From Nitrospira sp. (GTDB lineage: Bacteria; Nitrospirota; Nitrospiria; Nitrospirales; Nitrospiraceae), in NCBI GenBank assembly GCA_024998595.1, contig JACOEK010000009.1, positions 1 to 64,000 of the forward strand: DNA of 64,000 nucleotides, written 5' to 3'. Of this stretch, positions 1 through 9,237 are shown one piece after another (the stretch's first letter is position 1; every line of letters begins with the position of its first letter). The translations under genes and the position numbers were made by a program. A model generated the notes under the pieces. The model saw only the letters and a program-made list of their open reading frames with translations. It searched no databases and was not told where the DNA came from.

Positions 1-1
1 G

Positions 2-160
2 TTCCACAAGAAGCGGAAAGACGGCGAGCTGTTCTGGGTGATCAAGAACGGCAGCCCTGGCACCGGCATGGTCTCGTTGGTCCCTGCGGCGATCACCGAG
101 GAAGAAGCTTGGACGATCATCAATTACGAGCGCAGCTTCTGCAAGGGTGGCGACGAGTAG
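2..160 (+). CDS. Cytochrome c family protein, C-terminal fragment
   Basis: Only the last 52 codons are inside the window; the start lies upstream of position 1. The visible protein ends in the helix pattern of class I cytochromes c. A glycine-rich loop with the motif PGTGM carries a probable axial methionine, and is followed by an EEEAWTIINY helix of the kind that closes the haem crevice. The CXXCH haem site itself would be off the left edge, so the family call rests on the C-terminal half alone. It would be a periplasmic electron carrier or a cytochrome domain of a larger protein. A strong terminator follows 30 bases after the stop, so this is the last gene of its transcript. Confidence 0.6.
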   Translation, partial: FHKKRKDGELFWVIKNGSPGTGMVSLVPAAITEEEAWTIINYERSFCKGGDE

Positions 161-190
161 TCACGATTTTCGGCTGAAAGGCTGAATCGG

Positions 191-229
191 AGAAGGGCGG
201 CGAGGGTATCCTCGCCGCCCTTCTCTTTT
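191..229 (+). terminator. Rho-independent terminator after the cytochrome c gene
   Basis: A perfect 15-bp GC-rich stem (191-205 with 210-224) closes a GTAT loop and is followed by CTTTT. It lies 30 bases after the stop of the partial cytochrome gene. Confidence 0.85.
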
Positions 230-357
230 GTGCAGAGGCGCCTGGTGACGGAAGGATCACATCGTGAACCAGGAGCAATCCGGGAAAGGAAGCAATCACC
301 CTCCCGAGCCTTCGCGGCCCCATGCCGAGATGGATGGCAGAGGAGGAGCCCGTTTTT

Positions 358-2223
358 TTAGGGTCGGTCAGTGGAAGGAATCATCGCTGGTTTTGTGAGC
401 ACGGTGTCGAGGCTTTTCTCCGGCACACGCTGCGTCGGCAGGATCTGCGGTTGTTGTTCCTGCTTGAAGGTACTGCGAGCCGCTGCCGGAACTTTACGAG
501 CGACATAGGCCGTGACCTCCCCGATCGTGACTTCACCGTTCCGGTTCATGTCTGCTTCACCACGCAGTCCTCGCAACAGGTAATAGGTAAACAGCCCATG
601 ATGCCAGGAGTCGAATTCCAGGCTCTTGCCGAATCCCGTAGTTGAAATCACATGAAGGACCGACCCCGTCGTTGCCGCCCATTTGGGTGGGGCGATTTTT
701 GTTCGTCCTTCCGACCCATTTTTGAGCACCGTCCCGTCAAACACGAACAAGACTTGTTTCGCCTTCAACCTTCCCAAGGCTGTTTCCAGATCCTTGAGCG
801 GATAGAGGCGTGAAGGTGATCCCAGGGAGCCGTCGTAGGGGATCAACAACGTCTCCCCGGATGACGTGACGATGGCCTGGCCGGCGAAATAGACCGTGAC
901 GACCGAGTCCGGAGTCACCTTTGCGGGGAGCCAATCGAGAAGGGCCTCTTCGATGTCGGGGCGTAAGGCGCTCCAGTCCCTTAAGACTCGCACATTGTTA
1001 CGCGGTAATCCTCCGAGGGTCTGGAAATACGTGGCCACCATTTCGGCGTCGAGGGTGGCATACTTCCGCGCGCCAATCTCCTGTTCGCGGTAGCTGCTCA
1101 GTCCGATAGAAAGGAGATAGTCTCCAGGGCGCTGAAATCCGGCCGCTGCAGGAGGAATGTGATCCACGTCGTCGCTATTGGCTGCCGCAGACTGTACGGA
1201 GGCAACCAACTTTTGAATGGGTGAAACCTGTTGGCCCGCTCCGTTCAGGATCGCCACCTGGAATTCGGCCTGTTGGGAGGGCGGCGATTGCGGGAGGGTC
1301 GCAATGAATTCAAGTGATTTAGCGCCGCCGGGCGGGAGAGTTCCGGTGGGCAAGGTTGTGGCGGGGAACTGAGCGATTAATGCCGGCGGACCGGTCAGCT
1401 GCAGGGCCATGTCTTGGGCTGCTTGTGTACCGGTATTGACCACGTCGACTCGCACGCGGATCCGTTCGCCGCCTTCGAGGACCAGGTTGCCGTTTTCATC
1501 TAGGAGCGTGGCCTTGAAAGATAAGGGAGGAACCGGCGCCGTAGTTGCGGGAGCAGCGGGAATGGCAGCTGTCTTCGACGCCGCATCAGACGGCGGGACG
1601 GTCGCGCCAGCCGGAGGCGTTTGTGTCGCTGGGGCGAGCAGCACCCGGGCCTCTTGCATGAATTGCGTGGCCAGCATGGTGGACGTATCCTGCAGCAAAG
1701 GATCGACGACGTAATCGCAACGCTGCTGAGTCAGTTCGAGCTGTAACCGTTCTTTTCGAGTGGCTTGTAACGGCCGCTCTCCGAGCGGCGCGCCGGAGGC
1801 ATCGAAGAATTCTGCCAACGCATCCAGGCTGAGTTCTGCGGGGGCACGATCATAGAGGGCGTCCGTTTGTAGCTTGAAGCGCGGATCCAGCATTCGCACG
1901 CGTACCGTCACGTCGGGCTTTCCCCCGGCCGCCTGACTTCCCGGAATGACCACGGAGCGAAACGTTTGATGAGCGGCCTGTATCAAGGTGTCTTCAACCG
2001 TCGGGCCGATCGAAAAGGCATGGATGCGGCTGCAGTTATCGATATACTCCGTCTTGGCCTTGGCCAGCGACGGGTCGATGTCTAGTTCAACCGTGAGAGG
2101 GACCGGTGGGCCGAGATCTGGGAGAGCCTGTCGAGAAAACCGCGATTTAATGGTGTCGCAACCGGAGGAAGCCAGAAAGGGGATCAAAACAATTCCAACA
2201 ATGCATGCGCGGGTCGTCTTCAA
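358..2223 (-). CDS. Lipoprotein with caspase-like domain lacking catalytic residues
   Basis: A 621-residue exported protein. The TTG start at 2223 has an AGGAGG box seven bases upstream and opens directly into a signal sequence ending in SSGC (Cys22), a plausible lipoprotein site. A longer reading to 2346 would only add an unlikely N-terminal tail. Residues about 30-200 resemble a surface-antigen-like region. Residues about 230-330 are rich in Ala and Pro and then become beta-rich. Residues about 364-590 follow the caspase/peptidase C14 layout, with GDYLLSIG, a beta-strand before the His loop, and a large/small subunit pattern. The catalytic His position reads YFAGQA (Gln449) instead of GHG, and the Cys position reads FDGTV. 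I therefore infer a pseudo-protease with a binding or scaffold role. It is divergent from the carbamoyltransferase gene. Confidence 0.6.
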   Translation of the reverse strand: MKTTRACIVGIVLIPFLASSGCDTIKSRFSRQALPDLGPPVPLTVELDIDPSLAKAKTEYIDNCSRIHAFSIGPTVEDTLIQAAHQTFRSVVIPGSQAAGGKPDVTVRVRMLDPRFKLQTDALYDRAPAELSLDALAEFFDASGAPLGERPLQATRKERLQLELTQQRCDYVVDPLLQDTSTMLATQFMQEARVLLAPATQTPPAGATVPPSDAASKTAAIPAAPATTAPVPPLSFKATLLDENGNLVLEGGERIRVRVDVVNTGTQAAQDMALQLTGPPALIAQFPATTLPTGTLPPGGAKSLEFIATLPQSPPSQQAEFQVAILNGAGQQVSPIQKLVASVQSAAANSDDVDHIPPAAAGFQRPGDYLLSIGLSSYREQEIGARKYATLDAEMVATYFQTLGGLPRNNVRVLRDWSALRPDIEEALLDWLPAKVTPDSVVTVYFAGQAIVTSSGETLLIPYDGSLGSPSRLYPLKDLETALGRLKAKQVLFVFDGTVLKNGSEGRTKIAPPKWAATTGSVLHVISTTGFGKSLEFDSWHHGLFTYYLLRGLRGEADMNRNGEVTIGEVTAYVARKVPAAARSTFKQEQQPQILPTQRVPEKSLDTVLTKPAMIPSTDRP

Positions 2224-2381
2224 GCCGGGGCCTCCTCTACGGCAGATTTCGAAGGGGAAACGGTACAGGAATGAAGGAGGCATTGCAACCAACTCCCGTG
2301 CCGGCTTGCGACCCTCACCAGCCTCGTTTATCCTACCGCCGCACATTTCCCCAGCCCTGTTTCCAAGGAAGTGGATTTATC

Positions 2382-4115
2382 GTGGTGGTGTTGGGTTTGT
2401 CCAATATGCGAGATGCGGCGGCCGCGCTGGTCGCTGACGGCCGCATTGTGGCCGCAGCGGAGGAGGAGCGGTTCGTTCGCCAGAAGCATGTGACGGCGCT
2501 GCCGGTCCATGCGATTCAGTATTGCCTGCGTGAAGCCGGGATCTCCCTGCGTGACGTCGAGGCCATTGTGGTGCCCTGGAAGTATTGGCAGGTCGGGCGG
2601 CGTCTCAAGCTGGCACTGACGGCCATGCTGCGCTCGACGCAACTGTTCCGTGTGAAGGGGGCACGTTCCCTTGAGCGAGCGAGTCAAGAATGGAAGGAAC
2701 TCTTCCGGCTTCAGCAGGAATTATCCAGACGGGTTGAACCGGGTGCCGGCCGGCCGGTGTTTCTCGACCACCATCTCTGCCATGCAGCCAGTTCATTTCT
2801 CGTCTCCCCATTTGAACGGGCGGCGATTCTGGTCGTTGACGGGGCGTCAGAGGCGGACACCACCTTGTTGGCTGCCGGCGAAGGTAACCAAATCACCGTG
2901 CTGGAGCGTACACCGCTGCCCCACTCGCTGGGACAATTCTATGCGGCGATGACCGCGTTCCTGGGATTTCGCCCAGACCAGGATGAATATATCGTGATGG
3001 GCTTGGCCTCCTCCGGCGAGCCGACGTTCGCACCATCGCTCAGTCGCGAAATATTGCGGCTGCTTCCTGGTGGACGATTTGAACTCAACACGCGGCTGCT
3101 GGACTTTCACCTCGCCAGGGCTGGCTATTTTGTGGAAGAGTTCATCCGTCTGTTTGGCCCTCAGCGGCGGCCTCACGACGACATCACGCAGCGACACCGG
3201 GATCTTGCGGCCAGCGCGCAACTGGTTTTGGAAGACACCCTATTGCATGTGGGGCGCCGCCTGCGTGCGCTCACCCAAGCGACGTCGCTTTGCCTGGCGG
3301 GCGGGGTCGCGTACAACTGCGTGGCAAACGGTCGTCTGCGGGCCGAGCTGGGTTTTGACCATGTCTATGTGCCGCCGGCTGCTGGAGATTCAGGGGCGGC
3401 GCTCGGAGCGGCCTTGTGGTGGACGGCGCGACGCGCGAAGGCAACGGTGAGAATGCTGCTTCCCGATGCGTACTTGGGACCGCAGTACGATGAACCAGCC
3501 TATCGTGCCGCGTTGTCGGAGGCCGGATTAGTCGCCGAATACCTGCCCGATGACCGCTTGTACGAACGGGTGGCATCGGAGTTGGCCAATGGCCGATTGG
3601 TGTTCTGGTATCAAGGGCGGATGGAATGGGGGCCTCGCGCGTTGGGGAACCGCAGTTTGCTGGCGGATCCTCGACGGGAGGACATGCGGGAATTGATCAA
3701 CAGCAAAGTAAAATGTCGGGAGGCCTTTCGGCCGTTCGCGCCTTCCGTGCCGGCCGATCGCGCGGAGGAATTTTTCGATGTGCCGGCCCCTTCTCCCTTC
3801 ATGCAGTTTACGGTGCGTGTGAAGGCCTCTGCGAAAGGGATCCTTCCGGCGGTGACGCATGTCGATGGCACGGCCCGCGTGCAAACGGTGACGCGTGAAG
3901 CCAACCCCCGGTTCTACGATCTCCTGACGGTCTTTGGCAGACTGACCGGAGTTCCAGTGTTACTGAACACGTCTTTCAACGTGCAGGAACCGATTGTGTG
4001 CAGTCCCGACGAAGCCGTGCGTTGTTTCCAGCGCACCCAGGTTGACTGGTTGGTTCTCGGCAATCTTCTGGTGGGGCGGCCATCACCCACGTCGCCACAG
4101 CATCATGAACGCTGA
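2382..4115 (+). CDS. Carbamoyltransferase, NodU/CmcH family
   Basis: A 577-residue member of the NodU/CmcH/TobZ family, which transfers the carbamoyl group from carbamoyl phosphate to sugar or antibiotic hydroxyls through a carbamoyl-adenylate. The N-terminal Kae1/YrdC-like half shows the VLGLSN opening, the metal-binding motif HHLCHAAS near residue 130 and VDGASEADTTL. The C-terminal half shows the diagnostic WGPRALGNRSLLADPR and the FRPFAPSV block. The GTG at 2382 is chosen because an AAGGAAG box lies about ten bases upstream and the protein then starts where the family starts; two more GTG codons follow at once. The stop overlaps the next ATG (4105), so the two genes are probably translationally coupled. 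With the membrane protein and the glycosyltransferase nearby it probably decorates a surface glycan or lipid-linked sugar. Confidence 0.88.
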   Translation: MVVLGLSNMRDAAAALVADGRIVAAAEEERFVRQKHVTALPVHAIQYCLREAGISLRDVEAIVVPWKYWQVGRRLKLALTAMLRSTQLFRVKGARSLERASQEWKELFRLQQELSRRVEPGAGRPVFLDHHLCHAASSFLVSPFERAAILVVDGASEADTTLLAAGEGNQITVLERTPLPHSLGQFYAAMTAFLGFRPDQDEYIVMGLASSGEPTFAPSLSREILRLLPGGRFELNTRLLDFHLARAGYFVEEFIRLFGPQRRPHDDITQRHRDLAASAQLVLEDTLLHVGRRLRALTQATSLCLAGGVAYNCVANGRLRAELGFDHVYVPPAAGDSGAALGAALWWTARRAKATVRMLLPDAYLGPQYDEPAYRAALSEAGLVAEYLPDDRLYERVASELANGRLVFWYQGRMEWGPRALGNRSLLADPRREDMRELINSKVKCREAFRPFAPSVPADRAEEFFDVPAPSPFMQFTVRVKASAKGILPAVTHVDGTARVQTVTREANPRFYDLLTVFGRLTGVPVLLNTSFNVQEPIVCSPDEAVRCFQRTQVDWLVLGNLLVGRPSPTSPQHHER

Positions 4116-5646
4116 GCCGGTTCGCCTCGCATCTTCCTCTTCTCACCCTGCGGTCAATTTGTTGCTGGACTTGTTGTTGGGCGCGTTTGTGTTGAACCTC
4201 GCGCTTCAGCCCTTAGTAGAACCGGATCTAGGTTGGCATCTCCGGGCCGGACTGGATTTGATTGCGCAAGGGTGGCGCGTGCCGGATACCGATCCCTATT
4301 CCCATACGATGCCGGATTGGCATTGGGTGGAGCATGCCTGGTTGACCGATGGGGTGCTGGCATTGATCTATCGAGGGATGGGGCCGTTCGGCGGACTGGG
4401 ACTGATTGGCTTCTTTGGCGGGGTCACCGCCCTGGCCTGGTGGATCGCGGCACGACTGGCACCCGTCAACCGTACCTACCGGCTGGCAGCACTGGTCGCA
4501 AGCCTGTGGGTCGCATTGCCGTTTCTCGGTGCCCGCACGCAGCTGATCAGTCTCCTCGGCGTGGCGATCGTGCTCCTGACATGGACCCGCATTCAGCGAG
4601 GACAGCGGCAATGGGTCTGGGCGTTGCCGCCCTTGTTTTTGCTTTGGGCGAATCTGCACGGCGGATTTACGGCAGGTCTCTTCGTGGCCACCGTCTTGCT
4701 GTCGCTCTCATTCCTGATGAAGATCTGTATCGAGTGGAAGATCTGTCAGGCGCCCCGTGATGAACCGGTGCTGACATGGGATGATCTGTGCCGCTGGACC
4801 ATCGCGATCGTCGTGTCCGTGGCCGTGACCTGCCTGAATCCCTATGGCTGGCGTCTCTATATAGAAATTTATGAGTCTCTGACGGATCGATTCATGATCG
4901 ACACTTTGCGGGAATGGCAGCCGGTGTCGTTCCAGGGCTGGGCCGGTCGGGCCTACGGTCTCTACCTTCTGGGGCTCCTGGGATTGATCGCCGGATGGTA
5001 TCGACGAGTGGAACCGGTCCGCTGGATTCTGCTGCTGCTCATGTTGGGGCTATCCCTGCTGCACTGGCGGAATGTCACTTTATTTTTGATCGTCAGTCTC
5101 CCGTTGGCAGCGGAATTGTGTGCACGAGTGGGGGGGGCCTTCCTGCGCCGGGTTCCAGTTCTGAAAGCTTACGCTGCCGGAAGTGTCCTTGTGCTGACGC
5201 TGATGGGGGCGACGGCTCTCTATGCCATGGGCACCGAGCACCTAGAGCATGTCTGGCAGTCAGGCCGCACTCCCGATGTGTATTTTGAACGGACAGAATA
5301 TCCCATCGAAGCCGTGCGATGGATTCTGATCCATCGCGATGAACTGGGGACGAGGCTGTATAACGACTATGGCTACGGGGGGTTTCTTCTGTGGCAACTG
5401 CCCGGCGAGCGAATTTTCATCGACGGACGGATGCCTGCCTGGCGGATCAAAGACCGATGGATCTTTCACGATTACGTGGCGCTCAATCGCGAGGATTCGC
5501 CGCAGTTGGGCCTGCTGGATCGATATGGCGTGGATTGGGCTCTGATCCCGCGTGGCAGCGCGTTGGCGGCAACCCTGGAGACTCATCCGTCCTGGAAAAA
5601 TGTCTATGCCGATTCCAAGGTGGTGATTCTACGCCGGCGCTCGTGA
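4105..5646 (+). CDS. Polytopic membrane protein, possible GT-C type glycosyltransferase
   Basis: A 513-residue integral membrane protein with about ten hydrophobic segments between residues 15 and 400, followed by a soluble C-terminal domain of about 110 residues. An acidic pair and W/H-rich loop just after the first membrane segment (PDLGWHLRAG, then DPYSHTMPDWHWVEHAW) resembles the first periplasmic loop of dolichyl-phosphate-mannose-type GT-C transferases. The C-terminal YGYGGFLLWQLPG and IFIDGR motifs are typical of uncharacterised bacterial proteins of this architecture. The ATG at 4105 overlaps the end of the carbamoyltransferase gene by 11 bases. The ending is convergent with the glycosyltransferase on the other strand, 17 bases away. 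The function is inferred from architecture only. Confidence 0.6.
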   Translation: MNAEPVRLASSSSHPAVNLLLDLLLGAFVLNLALQPLVEPDLGWHLRAGLDLIAQGWRVPDTDPYSHTMPDWHWVEHAWLTDGVLALIYRGMGPFGGLGLIGFFGGVTALAWWIAARLAPVNRTYRLAALVASLWVALPFLGARTQLISLLGVAIVLLTWTRIQRGQRQWVWALPPLFLLWANLHGGFTAGLFVATVLLSLSFLMKICIEWKICQAPRDEPVLTWDDLCRWTIAIVVSVAVTCLNPYGWRLYIEIYESLTDRFMIDTLREWQPVSFQGWAGRAYGLYLLGLLGLIAGWYRRVEPVRWILLLLMLGLSLLHWRNVTLFLIVSLPLAAELCARVGGAFLRRVPVLKAYAAGSVLVLTLMGATALYAMGTEHLEHVWQSGRTPDVYFERTEYPIEAVRWILIHRDELGTRLYNDYGYGGFLLWQLPGERIFIDGRMPAWRIKDRWIFHDYVALNREDSPQLGLLDRYGVDWALIPRGSALAATLETHPSWKNVYADSKVVILRRRS

Positions 5647-5663
5647 ACCAGACGATATGTCGC

Positions 5664-6479
5664 TTAGAAATGCGATGGTTCGACAGTAGTGAGGGCCGGT
5701 TCGACGCCATTGGAAGTGGGCCGGCAGCGGGGCCGGTAGAGGCCCTGAGCTTCTCGCTTCCGGATGGCCAGAAGTTCTCGCAACATGAGCGAGCCGTCGC
5801 GCCACGGACGGACTTTTGATCCGGGCTGATCGGTCCAATTGATCGGGACTTCCGCGATTCGGTAGCGTCGTTGGCGGGCAACGTACAGCAATTCCAAGTC
5901 GAACGCGTAGCCGTCGATACACGACACGGCAAATAAGTCCTGGGCAATTGGTTGCCGGAAGAGTTTGAACCCGCATTGGGTGTCGGCGATGTGTTGCACG
6001 CCGAGTCGTCGCACCAGGTTATTGAAGAGGCTTCCCAGGACGCTCCGGTGCCATCGGGCGTGGACGGTGAAGGCCGGGTTGTGGGAAGCCAGGGCCCGTG
6101 ATCCAATCGCGAGGTCCGCCCCATCAACAAGGGCCGCCTCCAAGCGGCCCAGCTCTTCAATCGGGGTGGCTCCATCCGCGTCTGCAAACAGCTGGATGGT
6201 TCCGCGAGCGGCCTGCATGCCGCGTCGAACAGCGGCGCCCTTGCCCATATTGCACGTCAAGTGAATCAGCCGCACGTGCGGACAACCCTGCGATGCCAGC
6301 GTTACGGCCTCGGCAGTCCGATCGTGACTTCCGTCGTCCACCACCAGAATTTCATACGATTGCCCCCGCTGGTCGAGATGGGCAATCACGCGCTGCAGAA
6401 ATAATGGGAGTCGGCGCGCCTCATTGAAGGCGGGAATGATGACGGAAAGGTAAGGCGTTTGGGTCGGGCACAGAGTCAC
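5664..6479 (-). CDS. Glycosyltransferase family 2, dolichyl-phosphate mannose synthase-like
   Basis: A GT-A fold inverting glycosyltransferase of about 271 residues. It shows YLSVIIPAFNEARRLP at the N-terminus, the nucleotide-sugar motif VVDDGSHDRT, the metal-binding DADGATP, and a C-terminal PINWTDQPGSKV-type segment. These match bacterial relatives of dolichyl-phosphate beta-glucosyl/mannosyltransferases, which make polyprenyl-phosphate sugars. No C-terminal membrane pair is visible, so it is probably peripheral. The GTG at 6479 is preferred because the family starts a few residues before VIIPAFNE; a weak AGGGGG lies about 11 bases upstream. An open frame continues to 6629, so a longer start is possible. 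It could supply the lipid-linked sugar used by the convergent GT-C-like membrane protein. Confidence 0.85.
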   Translation of the reverse strand: MTLCPTQTPYLSVIIPAFNEARRLPLFLQRVIAHLDQRGQSYEILVVDDGSHDRTAEAVTLASQGCPHVRLIHLTCNMGKGAAVRRGMQAARGTIQLFADADGATPIEELGRLEAALVDGADLAIGSRALASHNPAFTVHARWHRSVLGSLFNNLVRRLGVQHIADTQCGFKLFRQPIAQDLFAVSCIDGYAFDLELLYVARQRRYRIAEVPINWTDQPGSKVRPWRDGSLMLRELLAIRKREAQGLYRPRCRPTSNGVEPALTTVEPSHF

Positions 6480-6667
6480 GTTGAGACAGCCCCCTGTGGG
6501 AGTGTGACGCGACCGCTTCGTACCGGGAACGAAGGGTGCACAACGGTAGCTGAGCCATGATCGAAATGCAAGCATTGGTTGGCGCATCTTGACAGGGGAA
6601 GAGCGCGGGAGTGATCGTATCTCAAACATATCGATATCCTCGACCTCGATCCGGCCAGGAGGGTGTC

Positions 6668-7441
6668 ATGAGGTGCAAGAGGAATGGTTTTGCCTCGCTC
6701 GCCGTTGTGCTGGTCCTGACGAGCTGTGTGGTCGCCAGTCCTCCGAGTCGCTTGACTCAGTATGTTGGGCCGGTTGTGACGGATGAGTTGGCTTCTGCGA
6801 GATTGCCGATCGCACGTCCACTGCGGGCAGCGTTGGTAGTAGTGACCGATAGGTCGGCCCAGGATTCTGCGCCAGTTCTGCCGGACGAAGCGCTAGCGCG
6901 TGTGGGAGAGATCCTCACGGGGGAGATCAACCGTGGCTACCCCTTCGCCATTGAGCAGGTTGTGAAACTTGATGGAATGGAACCCGGAAGTACGCCTCCG
7001 GATTGGACCGGAGTCGCCAGGCAGCAAGGCGTAGAGTATCTTCTGGTGACAGTCCTCTCGAGCACCGAGCAGGAATATCCCGTGTCTCTCTTTCTCGGGT
7101 GGACGACTCATCGACAGCCAGGATTCCGGCGCGACAACTGGTCTCTTGCCGAAGCGGCTTTGATAGACGGATCAACAGGAAAGACGTTGCTGCATGCGGA
7201 AGGACGGGCCATGGCATCGTTGGATAGCCCCACGGCCCCGGGAATTTCGCAATGGTATCCCGTCATCTACCTGCGCGCACAGGATCCGGAACGACGCATT
7301 CGGCCGCCGAACTACGAAGGAGCGCCCCTGACACTTCGTGTGGTTTCGATGGAGCAGGCCGCAAAGCGATTAGCCGGAAATCTGCAGCGCGCATGGGTGG
7401 AACAGCGGGACCTGGAACTGGCCTCCACGGCGACACCCTGA
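6668..7441 (+). CDS. Hypothetical lipoprotein
   Basis: A 257-residue protein with a clear lipoprotein signal: MRCKRNGF, a hydrophobic run and the lipobox LTSC (Cys20). The ATG at 6668 has an AGGAGG box five bases upstream. The mature part has alternating strands and helices, with segments (PLRAALVVVTD, VEYLLVTVLSS) that recall envelope proteins which compute the state of a second protein. I do not recognise a named domain. It stands alone between the minus-strand glycosyltransferase and the DegP-type protease, and should be anchored in the inner or outer membrane. Confidence 0.7.
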   Translation: MRCKRNGFASLAVVLVLTSCVVASPPSRLTQYVGPVVTDELASARLPIARPLRAALVVVTDRSAQDSAPVLPDEALARVGEILTGEINRGYPFAIEQVVKLDGMEPGSTPPDWTGVARQQGVEYLLVTVLSSTEQEYPVSLFLGWTTHRQPGFRRDNWSLAEAALIDGSTGKTLLHAEGRAMASLDSPTAPGISQWYPVIYLRAQDPERRIRPPNYEGAPLTLRVVSMEQAAKRLAGNLQRAWVEQRDLELASTATP

Positions 7442-7603
7442 CGTAGGGTCGATGGTGGTACGGTGCCGGATGACCCGATGTGGAAATCGAGTCCGGTCCT
7501 GCTTTTTCCTCTTTGAAGGCGATTCTGTGATTAGTGTAGAATGAAACGTTCAACGATAGCGCGGAGGATGGTCCCTCAATTTCAGGTCTCCAGAGGAGTA
7601 CAC

Positions 7604-9157
7604 ATGGCGTATCGACATCAGCGCGGGAAAGTGCTGTCCGTACTCGCAGCGACCACCATGGTTGCTGCTACGTTTTTGTCCGGCGGATTACCTGTCGGCA
7701 ATCAGGCCGAGGCGGCTGGCGTGCCCCCGGCATTTGCTCAAGGATTTTCGGAAATCGTCAAGGCGGTCACGCCGGCGGTGGTGAACATCGCCGTCACCGG
7801 CGGTGGAGAAGGTCGTCGAGAAGGCCGTCGTCAACTTCCTCCTGGTGGTCCTTTCGGCGGTCCACCTCCCGGTCCCGGTGGTCCAGGGGGCCCTGGTGGC
7901 CCCGGTGATGAGCCCCCCGGCATGGAGCCCCCGGGCGGTCCCGGCGGTCCTCCCGGCGGTGGTCCCCATCGGCCAGAGCAAAGCGCAGGGTCCGGCGTGA
8001 TTCTTGATCCGAATGGCTATATCGTGACCAATAACCACGTGGTCGAAGGGGCAACCCAAATCACGGTCACCCTGTCGGATCGCCGTGAATTTCCAGCCAA
8101 GATCATTGGAACCGATCCCAAAACGGATCTGGCCATCATCAAGATCGAGGCCAAAGATCTCAGCTCGATGAAGTGGGCGGATTACGACGAGCTGCAGGTC
8201 GGTGATGTGGTCCTCGCCGTGGGCAGTCCGTTCGGGCTGAGTTCAACCGTTACCCTCGGCATCATCAGCGCCTTGGGTAGAGGGAACGTGGGTATCGCCG
8301 ACTACGAAGACTTCATTCAAACCGATGCGGCCATCAATCCCGGCAATTCAGGCGGAGCGTTGGTCAACATGCAAGGCAGGTTGATCGGTATCAACACAGC
8401 TATCTTCTCCCGCACGGGCGGATCGGAAGGAATCGGCTTCGCCATTCCCAGCAGCATTGCGACGGATATCGTCGAGAGTTTGACGAAGACCGGCAAAGTG
8501 GTGCGCGGGTGGATGGGCGTGGCCATTCAGGAAATCACCCCTGCCTTGGCCAAGTCCTTCAAGTTGCCCGAGCAGCGGAAAGGCGTGTTGATCAGTGACG
8601 TGAATGAAAACGGTCCGTCCCATACGGCCGGAATGCGGCGTGGTGACGTGGTCATTTCCTTCAATGGGAAGGAAGTGCAGAGCGTCAGCCAATTGCGCAA
8701 TCTGGTCGCGCGCATGGGTGTCGGCAAGGATGCCGATATCAAGATTTTGCGCGAAGGCAAAGAACAGCTCTTGAAGGTGAAGGTGGCTGAGCGTCCGTCG
8801 GACGAAGTGCTTGCGAAGCGTGAGCCCGCTCCCTCCGCTGCGCCTTCCGAAACCGTGAAACCGCCCGACAATGTCCTGGCGGCATTGCGCGTCCAATTGC
8901 TGGATGCCGCGATGCAGAGCCAGCTGAACATTCCGGCCAAAACCACCGGTGTCGTGGTCAGTTCCGTCGAGGCGGGCAGTGCCGCTGAGTCGGCCGGGTT
9001 GCAACGCGGCGACGTCATCCAGGAAGTCAACCACGAAGTGGTGAAGAGCCTTGAGGATTACCAAAAGGCGTCAGCCAAGGTGAAAAAAGACGAAATGGTC
9101 GTACTCCTGCTGAGTCGGCAGGGGAACAATCTTTTCGTAGCCGTCAACCCGAAATAG
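7604..9157 (+). CDS. DegP/HtrA-type periplasmic serine protease
   Basis: A 517-residue Do-type protease. It has a signal peptide (about residues 1-38), a chymotrypsin-like protease domain and two PDZ domains (about 285-375 and 425-510). The catalytic triad is His145 (NNHVVEG), Asp175 (KTDLAII) and Ser249 (NPGNSGG). The ATG at 7604 has AGAGGAG five bases upstream; an earlier in-frame ATG at 7541 would extend the protein before its signal sequence. The family degrades or refolds misfolded envelope proteins. Oddly, residues about 70-125 between the first strand and the triad His are almost only Gly and Pro, replacing the LA loop that controls oligomer state in Escherichia coli DegP. The next gene, tatC, lies 80 bases downstream across a hairpin. 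Confidence 0.95.
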   Translation: MAYRHQRGKVLSVLAATTMVAATFLSGGLPVGNQAEAAGVPPAFAQGFSEIVKAVTPAVVNIAVTGGGEGRREGRRQLPPGGPFGGPPPGPGGPGGPGGPGDEPPGMEPPGGPGGPPGGGPHRPEQSAGSGVILDPNGYIVTNNHVVEGATQITVTLSDRREFPAKIIGTDPKTDLAIIKIEAKDLSSMKWADYDELQVGDVVLAVGSPFGLSSTVTLGIISALGRGNVGIADYEDFIQTDAAINPGNSGGALVNMQGRLIGINTAIFSRTGGSEGIGFAIPSSIATDIVESLTKTGKVVRGWMGVAIQEITPALAKSFKLPEQRKGVLISDVNENGPSHTAGMRRGDVVISFNGKEVQSVSQLRNLVARMGVGKDADIKILREGKEQLLKVKVAERPSDEVLAKREPAPSAAPSETVKPPDNVLAALRVQLLDAAMQSQLNIPAKTTGVVVSSVEAGSAAESAGLQRGDVIQEVNHEVVKSLEDYQKASAKVKKDEMVVLLLSRQGNNLFVAVNPK

Positions 9158-9174
9158 ACAGCAACCAGCGGACA

Positions 9175-9215
9175 GCTTTCAGCTATCAGGCCCATTCCGG
9201 CTGATGGCTGAAGGC
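9175..9215 (+). repeat. REP-like imperfect hairpin between the protease gene and tatC
   Basis: Arms of 15 bases (9175-9189 and 9201-9215) pair with two G-U wobbles around an 11-base loop. The 'GCTTTCAGC/GCTGAAGGC' style is that of intergenic repetitive palindromes. No T-run follows, so it is not a classic terminator. Confidence 0.5.
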
Positions 9216-9237
9216 CTCCTGCTGAAAGCGATTGTGA

